Shown here piece after piece: positions 11,730-22,164 of a stretch of 64,000 bases of DNA. Source of the DNA: Halichondria panicea. Its lineage: Eukaryota; Porifera; Demospongiae; Suberitida; Halichondriidae. Every line of letters begins with the position of its first letter. The first letter of the stretch is position 1. The notes under the pieces are model-generated. The model searched no databases. It had not been told where the DNA came from and saw nothing but the letters and a program-made list of their open reading frames with translations. The position numbers were made by a program, and so were the translations under genes. Location: positions 3,336,646-3,400,645 of the forward strand of contig NC_087391.1 of assembly GCF_963675165.1 (NCBI RefSeq), given 5' to 3'.

Positions 11730-11960
11730 AATGCTCAGTAAAACTATGACATCACAACGAAAGGAAGTGGATTGAAGGAAGTAGATCACAAAGAAGTAGA
11801 TCACAAAAGACTCACAGCCTGCAACAGTGTGGATGACGATCGTCTGAAAGGAGTGACGGCATGACGGCAGCCTATATGGACAGGCCACGCCCATTTAACA
11901 CTAACTTTGGTGAAAGTCTCTTATACTGATTCTATCAGAAGAAAATAGCAGTACTACAAA
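11730..11960. repeat. Dispersed repeat, inverted copy at about 40370-40610
   Basis: A diverged reverse-complement copy is present near 40370-40610. Shared blocks include CTCACAGCCTGCAACAGTGT, GCCTATATGGACAGGCCACG and GCTCAGTAAAACTATGAC. It ends in CTAGCTAGCTAG in both copies. No reading frame is supported. Probably a non-autonomous mobile element whose exact ends I cannot set. Confidence 0.65.
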
Positions 11961-12029
11961 CTAGCTAGCTAGCTACTTTTTCTCTGATGTATCCACGGGG
12001 AAAAAAATCCAATAATTTGGCACATGCGC

Positions 12030-12170
12030 AAGCAGTCGATAGCAGGCGGTCAGTTCATGTCGTATTGCTTCGCTCTTGTGAATTGATTTGAGGTGTACTC
12101 GCCACCATTATCGGTTCTCAGTGTTTTCACTTTGTTCTTGCTCGATTTCTCAACAAGTGGGCACAATCAA
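12030..12170 (-). pseudogene. Ty1/Copia integrase core fragment
   Basis: Immediately after the Gypsy fragment, the minus strand reads LVEKSSKNKVKTLRTDNGGE, then YTSNQF, then IRHELTA in another frame. This is the DNGGEY/RHELT signature of Copia integrases. The two fragments are on the same strand and abut, so this is a chimeric junction rather than one element. Confidence 0.65.
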
Positions 12171-12622
12171 CTATACGATGGGTTTTCTGGTCGGGAATAG
12201 CGTATGAATAGCGTATGAAATAGTCTTGAAACACTAGCACGTGCTTATTCCCGCTACTCGTCACTGGGAGGTCCATCACCAATAATCTGAAACGGTCGTG
12301 ATACGGTGTAGGGGTGGTCGCTCCTTTCTACCACTACCTCGAACTGTTAGGCAAGACTTCGTGTACCGCACACAGTCAGCACACAGTCAGCATACATCCC
12401 GTCCCACCACCAGCTTCTGGACAGCACATTGTACACGCGTGGTCCCGAGAAGTGCCCAGCCATTTGTTCCCGGTGGGTTCTGTTCATCAGTTGCTTCAGT
12501 TGCTTCTTCAGGTGGTCGGGTACAACGGCTCTTCTCTTGCGAGCCTGCTTCGAATCTACAAAGTAGAGAATTCCATCAAGAATCGTGAACAGAGGAGCCT
12601 GCAGCGCTATCTTCCTGGCTAA
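12170..12622 (-). pseudogene. Ty3/Gypsy integrase fragment
   Basis: The minus strand encodes ILYFVDSKQARKRRAVVP, HREQMAGHFSGPRVYNVLSR and WWWDGMYADC (12380-12560), the zinc-binding HHCC region of a retroelement integrase. After a frameshift it gives VTSSGNKHVLVFQDYF and PDQKTHRIV (about 12175-12275), the start of the catalytic core. Stops and shifts, including an 11-bp tandem duplication at 12371-12392, break it. It belongs to the Gypsy/Pao-like group by these motifs. Confidence 0.72.
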
Positions 12623-12639
12623 GCCTCCTGTATTGCTGC

Positions 12640-13390
12640 ATCAAGCTAGTTATAGGCTTACTTTCCTTCTATTCGCATTTGTATTTTGACAGCAACGCGG
12701 AGTGCCTAAACATTTTTACATGGAGCTCACGTGACGAGTCCCCTTCTTTTAATCTCTGATTTAATATGGTGTAGATTTTGTTATTGTTATTTGTTATTAA
12801 TTTTTTTTTACTCTGCGTATCTTATTTTCTTGGCTTCAGTTGCAGCTAGAAGTTGGTTTAGCATTCTCACAAAACCAGTCAATGTTTTTACTTTGTGTTA
12901 CTACTGCAGCACGCATTGAAATTAAATACTGCGAGTACAAGTCTCAGATTGCACACGTGATCTAAATGTTGCATTTTTGTGTCAATTTGTTGCTATGTGC
13001 GGGCACCCTTAAGGTTACGGTCAACCGTTTGCTCATTAATTATTCATGAGCTAGATCTAGTGAGTTTCCAGCTAGTCCAGCTAGTAGTCATTTCATGGCT
13101 CGAATAGACATTTTTACTGTGGTACAGTCTGAAAGCTGGCTGTTTTCCTTGGCCATTTTAAAGTCTACATATTATTATTTTGTGAGAGTTTGTTGGCCTG
13201 GAAAGAAAAAAAAGGCTTCAACCTGCCCTCCAGAATCTCTAAGCTTCAATTTTCTATCCGGAGATATGTTCGAGGGAAGTCTCTTGAGCAGATGACGCTG
13301 AATTTCAATTATTGATATAGCATAGTAAAAGATTTCTGGTCATTCATTTCAATATCCTGTTTCATGACACATCAGACACATCAGTCATCA
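12640..13390. other. Unassigned AT-rich stretch
   Basis: No recognisable coding sequence, RNA gene or repeat structure; only short AT-rich frames. Confidence 0.4.
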
Positions 13391-13396
13391 TAACAC

Positions 13397-14075
13397 TTAA
13401 CCCTTTAACCGTCACGGGCCACGATTGTGGCCCGCAATAGTGACTTTTTTTGCGAAATTCTAATTCTGCGACTAATTCTGCGATACTTAGGAACTAGTTC
13501 GAACTACGCACATCCCTGTATAGAGGAAGAGCTGTAGAATCACGTGCAATTTAGTCTAGAATTTTCCAAGCCACGTTGCTATGTAAGCCACGTTGCTATG
13601 TTAAAATTTATGGCTAGATTGTTTACTTGTGCCGATGTGCTTGAACAGCGGACAGTGAACAGCGGACAGCAATGGTGATGTCTCCTATGAAGGAGAGGGG
13701 ATAGTAGGATACCTCCCAAAGGCTACCAGCTTTATGCCAGACGCTGATGAACTGTGACATGGACGGTGAAAGACCAGGAGAGGGCCAGTAGTGTAAGTAT
13801 AGTATAGCTAAAGCATTAACAGTCTTTATGTGAGCTTGTAAATTTCATAGATCGTTCACCTAATACATGTACGTATTGTACTTCAAATTGATATTATCTT
13901 AGCACTGTTACATTCATATGATGTGAAGATCAAGGCCTATGATAGGCTGATCCATAAAAAAAAATTTTTGGATTTTCTCTCACCGCTGGCCGCATTTGCC
14001 TTGTTGGGCATTGCTAAACCGTTTACAGACATTTCATTTCACTGTTAATTAAGAATCCGATGGTTAAAGGGTTAA
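13397..14075 (+). mobile_element. piggyBac-type element P1, internally deleted
   Basis: TTAA target duplications at 13397-13400 and 14072-14075 flank a 671-bp element. Its ends are CCCTTTAACCGTC at the left and, reverse-complemented, CCCTTTAACCATC at the right. TTAA plus CCCTTT ends is the piggyBac hallmark. About 13670-13790 keeps remains of the transposase N-terminus on the plus strand (GYLPKATSFMPDAD). Related pieces are at 21108-21835 and 24945-25470. It holds two exact tandem duplications (17 bp at 13568-13601, 14 bp at 13642-13669). Confidence 0.82.
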
Positions 14076-14401
14076 TAAAGCATCATGGCAAAGAGCCAGT
14101 CAAGGATTCTACACATTTCTCAACTCTGTACTTTAGATACTGTTACACCCAGAGGTAACACCCAGAGATAACCAGAGATAAGACTAATTTTACCTCCTGG
14201 GGTTTTCCAAATAGTTTCATCAGCATGGTTTATATAAATGTACAGGTTATGAATATTTGCATACACGCAAGGAACTGACAAGTGGTCAGGCTACCTGTTG
14301 AAGAATCTGCCGTTCAATAAGTGATTGACAGCTTACTATACATTATATTATCTACTCACCTTTATCCGATCTTACCTTTATCCATGATCTTACCTCTTGG
14401 A

Positions 14402-15919
14402 CTACTTCTCGATAAGTACCAGGTTCTTCAGCACTAGCAACAGACACACTCTCAGCGAGATAATCTGGTCTTCTCCGTTCACGTGTTGACCTGCGAAACG
14501 TGTTGACCTGCGAACAGGCTCTGAGTCAGAAGAATCTTCACCATCATCACCATCAACCAACTCGGAAAAATCATCGCAAAAATCTTCGCTTGTCAGTTCC
14601 AACTCAACACACTGCTCGACATTCACCTCGGCCTCCTTCTCAACATTCTTCATTAAATTCACATCACGACTGTAGCGGGTGAGAGGATTGACTTCCGTAC
14701 CGTAGCCAACAAGTGCACACCTCTTTGCCTTAACATCCAGCTTCTTGCGCTCATCCTTGGGGATATGAGTATAGGCAGAACAACCAAGAACAACCAAAAA
14801 CGCGTAAATGTCCAACATCCGGTTTTTTCTCGTTTAGAGCCTCAAATGGAGTCATACCTTCAACAGACCTAGTAGGGCTGCGATTTCTGAGGTAAGCTGC
14901 GGTAGACAGGGTTTCTGCCCACAGACTCTGAGGACTTCCAGATCTAGTCATCTCGACCAGTGTTCGGTTAAACCTCTCTGCGACTCCATTCTGTTGAGGG
15001 CTACAGTGAGGGCTACAGTGAGTTCATGTCGAACACCTTCCGACCTAAGATATTCCACAAACTGATCAGACTTGTACTCTCCACCGTTGTCTGACCTCAG
15101 CACCTTCAACTTCCGACCAGTAGCACGCTCCACCATAGCCTTCCAACCTAAAAAACAAGAGAACACCTCATCCTTCCGCTTCAGAAAATACACAGAGACG
15201 TACCGCGAGAAATCATCAATAAAAGTAAGGAAGTACTCTGCACCACCAACCGACTTCACATTCATCTTTCCACAAACATCCGAGTGAACCAGATCCAGTT
15301 AGCTCTCGTGCCACCTCCGACAGGAAATGCAGTCCTGTGATGTTTCCCAATAGTACAGGGCTCACAAAAACCAATCTGCTTCGAACCCTCGGACGACAAC
15401 TGCCTCCCATCTGTGCCAAACTTCGATTGACACGTTCACCGACACGTTCACCTGTTCAGAAATTTGACAATTCAACAGAAACAAGCTCCCAGACTTAGTT
15501 GCAGTAGTCAATGAACTCACAACCAGTTTCACCAAACCGACCACGTTCGGACACCTTAGAGACACTAACAGACAAGTCCGGCACATGCAATGTCTCCAGC
15601 AACGCAATGTCTCCAGCAACTTCCTCGGCTCTGGCAACTTCATCACTAATGACACCGTTCCACGTCCAATCACACTCAAACTCTTTCCGTCACCTAGTGT
15701 TACATTCTCAGTTTTCTGCAGCTTCTTATAGGTCACAAACAAGTTCTTATCATAGCACATGTGGCTAGTTGCTCCTGAATCTACAATCCAATTTGCGGAC
15801 AAACTACCCGCAATCAAAACCGAATCACCTACAACCAATACAACCAATACACCATCAGTTGCAAACATTAAGTACCCAGCAGTATTTGTAAAGGCTTCTG
15901 TCAATTTTGGTAGACACAT
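14402..15919 (-). pseudogene. Ty1/Copia protease-integrase, truncated
   Basis: In minus-strand order: retropepsin-like protease with IVDSGATSHMCYDKNLFV (DSG active site) and VTLGDGKSL near 15640-15780; then integrase with YFLTFIDDFSRYVSVYFL and LKVLRSDNGGEYKSDQFVEY (15070-15250); then LWAETLSTAAYLRNRSPT and PFEALNEKKPDVGHLRVFG (14820-14920); then KRCALVGYGTE and RRSTR (14500-14740), the segment before reverse transcriptase. No RT or RNase H and no LTR pair are recognisable. Frames are broken by short duplications; for example a 12-bp duplication near 14998-15021 doubles a TVAL stretch in the integrase. Confidence 0.85.
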
Positions 15920-16324
15920 AGGTTTAGATAATGTTTATTTTGCAACACCTGTTGAAGGTTAATGGAGTTCTGTGATCAATAATTATGTAATTTTATATGA
16001 TGTGATAATTATTATCAAGGGCGTATAAAAGAATTGATCGTGAAGAGAGGGCATGCAACTAGCGCAACATCGAAATTCATGGACCTAGTATAGATCTACT
16101 TCTCATATGCAATGTAATTATAAAATTATAAATTATGAATCGGTCTCTGAATTTTGATCGCTATGATGATGGATATAATTATAGTGACCTTTAAGTATTT
16201 TGGACGAATTATGCAAGCTATAATTATTATATATAATCAATTATCAAAGCCAAAGATTACAATTTTAAATTAATACAAAGTTGTGTAAGCATTCGTGAAC
16301 AATTTCCTTAATATAGCATGACAT

Positions 16325-16891
16325 TTAACACACAAAACCCTTTCCTGATTGTTCATTATACAACTGGCTAATTTTTCTCTTGTACATTTCAGTCATGGTG
16401 TCATCGAGAAACTGCCTTGCAGTTTGAGACTTTAGCATTGCTGCACGAGCTATCCTTCCAGTTCGAGTAGGGCAAAGTGCAATGTTCTTGTAGAAATTCC
16501 TAATACTGTGAACTTTTTTTTCACAATTGTATGTTGTTTCTTTTCGCTTCAAACGCTCTTCTGAAAGTTGATGATGGTAACAGTCAACTTTTAGGTAATC
16601 GTGGTTATACTCTTCCGTAGGTGTAGGTAACCCATTGACTTCATCTTCTTCTTGGTAACCGTCTCCAATATGCATTTCTAGGACTTCAGTATCCACACCT
16701 AACACTTTATCTCTGGTAAAATCTGTTGAAATCTGTTGACTGTAATCCAGACTGTTCCTGTTCGCATCTGGACGGCATTTTTGTTGATTGTGATCTAGGA
16801 TCTTCCTGATTGCATTTGCTTTTTTTCCTTGCTTTTTTCTTTTCACCCGTTTCTTTTCTGGGCTACACCTTCCCATTAATGCATACACCTG
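16325..16891 (-). CDS. Unidentified terminal exon, about 188 aa
   Basis: Open for 187 codons and closed by a stop at 16325. It is preceded by a good splice acceptor (polypyrimidine TTCTTTTTGCACAG ending at 16892), so it looks like the last exon of a spliced gene rather than a complete gene. The N-terminal third is Lys/Arg-rich (KKRVKRKKQGKKANA), the middle is acidic, and the C-terminal block has SIRNFYKNIALCPTRTGRIA followed by a Ser/Ala-rich helix. I do not recognise a named domain. The C-terminal block resembles uncharacterised proteins of sponges and cnidarians as I recall them. Upstream exons were not found; a YqaJ fragment lies divergently at 17.6 kb. Confidence 0.5.
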   Translation of the reverse strand, partial: QVYALMGRCSPEKKRVKRKKQGKKANAIRKILDHNQQKCRPDANRNSLDYSQQISTDFTRDKVLGVDTEVLEMHIGDGYQEEDEVNGLPTPTEEYNHDYLKVDCYHHQLSEERLKRKETTYNCEKKVHSIRNFYKNIALCPTRTGRIARAAMLKSQTARQFLDDTMTEMYKRKISQLYNEQSGKGFVC

Positions 16892-16894
16892 TGC

Positions 16895-17560
16895 AAAAAG
16901 AATTTGTATTTACCCTTATAATATTAAAAGCTGGGGCTTATAAAAGGTCCAGCAACCCCGGCGTTAAAACGAGGGAGGGGTCTATCCAAGGCAGACATTA
17001 AATTTTTCCCATTTCTTCCCGAATATGGTATTGGTAGGAACGTTAATGGCTTCTCCCGAGGGCCCAGACGAGTACTTTCCAGCCTACGGGCATGGCAGTA
17101 GACTGAGAACGAAACCGTGCTGTTCTAATTAAAGCCCAAGCAATTATTGGAGGGAAGCGTCTATTTGTAGTAGGTGTTTATTATTAAGATTGGGGCAAAT
17201 CACCAGCTACTAAACGAGCCTTTTATACGGTAATAATAAACAGTATGTACAGTACAACTATGTACAGTACAACATAGCTAAACCCATTGCAATAAAATGG
17301 ACTGACAGACAAGTGTCCACAAAGCCCAACATATCAGGCTAACAGACAAGTGCCCACAAAGCCCAACATATCAGGCTGACAGACAAGTGCCCACAAAGCC
17401 CAACATATCAGACTGACAGACTGACAGACAAGTGCCCAACACAAGTGCATGTTTCCAGACTACTCCATGCACTTGTGTCCATCGCAAGTCGGTACTACTC
17501 CTGACTCAGATACTGAAGAATCACTTCCCTTACCCATGCAAGTGGACTAAACCTCTGGAC
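16895..17560. other. Non-coding stretch with a 37-bp tandem repeat
   Basis: About three and a half copies of a unit CAGACAAGTGCCCACAAAGC plus CCAACATATCAGGCTGA lie at 17306-17440 (period 37, 37, 45). The rest has no recognisable feature. Confidence 0.65.
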
Positions 17561-17599
17561 TAAACCTCGCAAGCGCAAAGACGCCATTGAATTTCAAAA

Positions 17600-18480
17600 G
17601 CACGTATATGGACGTCAGATAAAACATACATTGCAATCACTGAGTGACTTTGATCCAAGGCCATTTGAGCCAAGGCCATTTGAGCACAGTGGTACAGTAC
17701 CACTGTTGCTAAAAGAAGAATTCGTTACAAAAGTTAAAGGGAAAGGACTTGGGATTTCTGACAAGGATGTGCAAGTGTGGACAGATCCCGACCAGTCCGA
17801 TACTGTGGAGGTTCCTTCAAAGAGTGAGCTGATTGAGAAAGTTTTGTCATTCAAGCAAACCCTTCGTCAGGGAACTAGAAAGGCAAACAAAGGACCAGCA
17901 CAACTCTTCAGTGTGGTTTTCTGCCAGACGTTTTCATTTAACAGCTTTGGTAGGATATTTCGAATGTACCAAAAACCCATCCAGATTCGTTAGTAAGATT
18001 TTTCTACGAAAGCAACAGAATGGGGAAACACATATGAGCCAGTAGCACTCGAGAAATACCAAGCGAAGTGTGGACATAATGATATCATCACCGGATTTGT
18101 CGTGTGCGAACAATATCCTTTCCTTGGCCTGATTCGTATGTATTCGATCCCTCATCTGTAGTTCAGTTCGGACTAGTCGAGTACAGTGTGTCACAAGTGT
18201 GTCACAAGAAACTGATTTCTGTTGCAAACTACACCCACAGTCTGATGGGACAAACACTGTGGAACTAAAACGAACCCATGCTTATTATTGTCAAGTTCAA
18301 GGTCAGCTTGCTATTACTGAGAGAAAGTGGTGTGACTTTGTAGTATTTACCAAAAAAGAAATATCTGTGGAAAGAATTCAGTATGGCTCTGACTACCAAA
18401 GTTAACTTCGACAATTGCCTTTGTCCTTCCATAGTTTCACCTATTCAGTTTCACCTATTCATCTCGTAGGTATAGTGCTC
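17600..18480 (+). pseudogene. YqaJ-like exonuclease fragment
   Basis: Successive plus-strand frames give LLKEEFVTKVKGKGLGIS, VEVPSKSELIEKVLSFKQ, ARRFHLTALVGY, EATEWGNTYEPVALEKYQ, FVVCEQYPFL and ELKRTHAYYCQVQGQLAITE. The Glu of the WGxxxEPxAxxxY helix, the ExYPFL strand and the YYxQxQGQLAxT motif are the lambda-exonuclease/YqaJ (PDDEXK) signature. The middle catalytic Asp and ExK region near 18130-18200 is damaged; an 11-bp tandem duplication lies at about 18186-18207. YqaJ proteins are encoded by ISL2EU transposons and also occur as stand-alone genes. No ISL2EU transposase is seen beside this one. Confidence 0.75.
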
Positions 18481-18743
18481 CCAGCCATAAAGCTGGATTT
18501 GTTTACACTACCGTAACTCATGAACAATAAGAATTATTCCTTAGTAACAAGCACAAAACTTTCAATATTACTTACAACCTATAATTAGAACTTTATTTTG
18601 ATTCTGAGCATGTGCTCTGTTGCTAGGGCTAGCTGAGCTAAATCTGCAAACTGATTGGCTAATATGCGCATTACATCATAAATTCACCCACACTTCTTTC
18701 ACCCACACTTCTATCTGCAAAATTGACTTTTCTACTCTCTGCA

Positions 18744-19640
18744 ATGCCTAAACTGAAGAAGCAAGGTGCTCATCTGGCTGCTGCTAGATCTAGGAGATCC
18801 TCACAGCCCACTGATTCTCAAGCTGCAACCAGCTTAACTCTGCGATTGTCTTCTGCATCTCCAGCAATGCCTTCTGCAGCAATGCCTTCTGCATCTGTTC
18901 TCCCTGATCAACCAATGACTTCTGGCTCAGACTCTGGTTCTGGCTCAGACTCTGACTCTGATTTCGACCTGAAAAGGAGCTAAAGAAAAACCCTGCTGCC
19001 CTTATTAAGGAGTTTGTAAATGACTGGATTGCCTCGCTGCCGAGAGAAGATTTATTCTCACTATCCCTTCTACTATTTCATATTTTTACTGAAGATTTTC
19101 AGCTTCTTTTAGGACCCAGCTCTAAACTAATTGCCCGTCATCTGAATAGACACCACAAAACTGTGGAGACTCGATTTTCTCAACAACGAGGGTCAATTAC
19201 CCGAGTATTTACGCGGCCGTTACCACAGAAGCAACGCAATTGCTAAAAACGAAGAATTGTCAGAAGTAGCCACTCAATACATCCGGGAGAATGCTTTCAA
19301 GAAGGGTGCCCCTAATATGACAGCAAAGTCTTTCTGCTCGTGGGTGAACGATGAACTATTGCCTAGTTCCGATGTTGAAGTGAGTCGAAACTGGCTGCAT
19401 TCGATGGGATTCAAGGGCCTATACTATGATGGTCACAAACGAGAAGACGTCATAGAAGACCGCAAAATGTTTTTGAAAGACATGTGTCAGTATGGGGTTT
19501 CTCGTTCGAATTCAATGACCTTAGGTGTTGTATACAGGCTGCATGCTTTGTGTGAAATGCAGGCGTTGGTAGTGGTTCAACCTGTCTCGGTAGGGGTCAG
19601 TGTGTGTGTCCAGACTTGTGTGTTTGCTAGGAGGGTCCTG
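18744..19640 (+). pseudogene. DDE-superfamily transposase N-terminal fragment
   Basis: Starts MPKLKKQGAHLAAARSRRSS with a Ser-rich tract, typical of the linker-rich N-terminus of an animal transposon protein. After frame breaks, 19257-19490 encodes YIRENAFKKGAPNMTAKSFC, WVNDELLPSS and GFKGLYYDGHKREDVIEDRK. A YYDGHERxDVVxxRxxFL block precedes the catalytic DDE core in a class of transposases shared by fungi and invertebrates. The catalytic core itself is absent after 19500. I cannot name the superfamily with certainty. Confidence 0.6.
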
Positions 19641-19649
19641 TAACATGTC

Positions 19650-20395
19650 TAAATCGTGAGGGTATGCTTGCTCGGGGTCAGTTGTGGTCAGTTGTGGAGC
19701 CATGGTCAGTAGTTCGCAATTGAGAGTGTGCGTTTGTTGCGGTCAGTGTACCCAGACTGGTCCTGTAACACAGTTTGATCTTGAGGGTAATCGTCAGTTG
19801 TTCGCAATTGAGAGTGTGCGTCTTGTGTGTAAATCAGGTGCTGGTACTTCCATTTTGTTTCGTACAATGGTTTCCCAGCATGATGACTGTCTTTCAGAGA
19901 GTGTAGCAGATCAGGTTTGTCCGGAACTCATTTTCATCACTGTCACGAAGCTTGTGCTAGGTATGAGGAAAGATGTTCACAAATGCCTTGCTGATTGTGG
20001 TGCAGCAACTGCTATGCTTAGTTGTGCCTTAGGTGTTGTAATTACATTCTGGGGGTGACGTGCTGTTTTTTGAGCTTGACTGAAAATTCGTTCCTGTTTT
20101 TCGGCGTTAACGGATGACAATGAAACGATTTCAAGCTGTTGAGGGGCATGTGCTACAATAGTATGTAGATAGTTGCCATGAAATATCGTAAATAACTCTT
20201 GACAGAGTTCGTGTGTAACATTGTACAGCTCTAAGAGATCGTGTCAACCAGTAGCTAATGACAATTCTGTGGTCAAGCACATGTCATGGTGTCGGAAACT
20301 GTGGCTGCCTTTCCTGATTTCCCCTTTTAAAATGAACGGTAGTTCTTTGCAGGTGTGAATGAGCCTACTGCGGAAACATTTTTTCAAGTACTTCA
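19650..20395 (+). other. Unassigned, weak open frame
   Basis: An open frame of 124 codons at 19684-20058 (Cys/Val-rich, no recognisable motif) is the only coding hint. A 10-bp tandem pair TCAGTTGTGG lies near 19678-19700. I do not call a gene. Confidence 0.3.
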
Positions 20396-20399
20396 GCCC

Positions 20400-20870
20400 T
20401 TAGCAAAGAAAGCTGCGTAGCCGTAGCAGTTTTCTTTGGGCAACTTTGCAGCTAGCTAGTCTACAGTAGTTTCTCTATCAGGATCTCCTGGATTCCAACG
20501 AAATTGTCAACCAGCCAAGCCCACAGCGAAGGATCATTTTAGAGGTATGCGTATAACGATCGTACTTGTAGCTTGTGAAGCCCTTATAAGCGTTCTTAGC
20601 TGATGTACTATGCTTAGATACCTAGTTTACAGACCTTTTTTAGAGAGTGCATGTAGCCTACACGGTTAGATATTCAATTTTAGCCTCTGGCAAAGAAAGA
20701 TGCATAACTTAGAAATAACTATATAACCCTTTTCTTTAGGCAACTTCGTAGCAAACTAGCAGTTACTCAGTCAAGGTCTCGTCAACCAGCCAAGGCCAGA
20801 GGGAAGGATCAATTCCAGAGGTAAGTTTTTGTGCGTATAGCGATCGTACTTGTAGAACTGTTTGAGCTAA
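20400..20870. repeat. Two diverged direct repeats with exon-like ends
   Basis: A segment of about 210 bp at 20400-20620 recurs at about 20690-20870: GGCAAAGAAAG ... TTTCTTT(G/A)GGCAACTT ... GTCAACCAGCCAA ... GAAGGATCA ... AGAGGTA ... CGATCGTACTTGTAG. Each copy has a splice-donor-like AGAGGTA(T/A)G at the same place. A shorter third relative is at 34835-34920. Could be duplicated small exons or a dispersed repeat. Confidence 0.5.
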
Positions 20871-21107
20871 TCTAATATGCTTATCCACCTTGCTTCTGAG
20901 TGTGTAAAGTATACTTGAGCAATATTTTAGAGAGTATAGTGTACACGTACACAGTTGACTTGTGATGTTCAATTTTCCCCATGTATAAAAGTCAGTATTT
21001 GCCACAGACCACCAGCACCATTATTAGTTTGTGTGCACTTGGTATTTCTTCATTTTACCAATCCGAATTTCTCTTTCACGTTCAACTGTACTTTAACCCT
21101 TTAAACT

Positions 21108-21835
21108 TTAACCCTTTAACCGTCGGATTCTTAATTAACAGTGAAGTGAAATGTCTGTAAATTCTCTATTGGGTTTCCAGAGCAATAAAATGCCTAGCAA
21201 CCACATACCAATAGAATGCCCATACAACAAGGAATAAAATGGTGCATTGCCATAACAACTGTGGTTGTTATTAACGCTCACCCGTTTTTATTATTCGGTC
21301 ATTCGGCCAGCGGTGAGATAAAATCCAAAAAAAATTTTTTGTGGTATAAAGGCTTGACTAAGCTTGATTTTCACATGAGGCGATGATCAAGTTTCAAGGC
21401 AGATCAGAACAATACCTCCCAATGAAACCTGTCAAGAGAGGTATAAAGGTGTGGGTATTAGCTGACAGTAGAAACGGCTACTTCCACAAATTTCAAGTAT
21501 ATGCAGGAAAGGAGAACTCAGCTGAAAAAACAGCTAGAGGCGTAAAAGATTTCTGAAGGGCCACCATCATCATGTCTACTTCGACAACTTTTTTACCTCT
21601 CTGAAGCTCCTTGAAGACCTGGAGAAAGATAGTTGTGTGGAACTGTACGCAGCGAGGATCTCAAAGATCCAGATCTGGTTGAAAGGTATCGTAAGAAACA
21701 TAAAATTATTATACATGGTAATGATACTAACTTTTTAGATGACAAGGGTTACTTACATCATGGTACACGTGTACAGTCCCAGCAAGCAATTAAGGGACTC
21801 TCCCATGCAGCTTTGTTTAGATCACACTAGAGAGT
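21108..21835 (+). pseudogene. piggyBac remnant P2 with transposase core
   Basis: TTAA (21108-21111) is followed by CCCTTTAACCGTCGGATTCT, the end seen in P1 and P3. From about 21380 the plus strand encodes IKFQGRSEQYLPMKPVKRG, KVWVLADSRNGYFHKFQVYA and later DLKDPDLVERYRKKHK. These belong to the piggyBac DDE_Tnp_1_7 transposase; the Asp of LADSRNGY is in the conserved catalytic region. Relative to P1, the transposase runs away from the GGATTC end instead of toward it, so two pieces were joined by rearrangement. No right end is found. A 14-bp tandem duplication sits at the left end. Confidence 0.78.
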
Positions 21836-21944
21836 CACTGGCTCAAAGAAAAGAGCTAGTATAGCAAGCACCCTCATCGTACCCCCCTTCATAAGATCTT
21901 GATCGCATGGCAGAAGTATACACGCACCCTCACTGGCAAAAAAT

Positions 21945-22160
21945 ACCGTATATAGCGTGTAATCCGTATATAGCGTGTAAGTTTCGTGGGGCAAAATATT
22001 CGTGGTTTTCGTGGTTGGAGGTCTGACCACGAATATTTTACCCACGAATGAAGCTACCTTTACCTGCAGTGCAAGCAGCAACCACGAAAATATTACCCAC
22101 GAAATGTCTCAATATTGCTGAACCACGAATATTTTGTCCCCCGAAGCTATATGGTACACT
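21945..22160. mobile_element. MITE family B, copy 1
   Basis: Short element made of CGTGG/ACGAAAATATT-type inverted motifs (GTTTCGTGGGGCAAAATATT at the left, CACGAATATTTTGTCCCCCG at the right). A related copy with the same plan is at 63668-63846. Non-coding. A 15-bp tandem pair CCGTATATAGCGTGTAA precedes it. Confidence 0.6.
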
Positions 22161-22164
22161 CTCA

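Noticed and set aside
14500..14682. His-rich plus-strand frame
   Set aside because: It is the antisense shadow of the acidic tail of the Copia polyprotein.
19684..20058. 124-codon plus-strand frame
   Set aside because: No conserved domain or splice support; partly built from short duplicated phrases, so not called as a gene.
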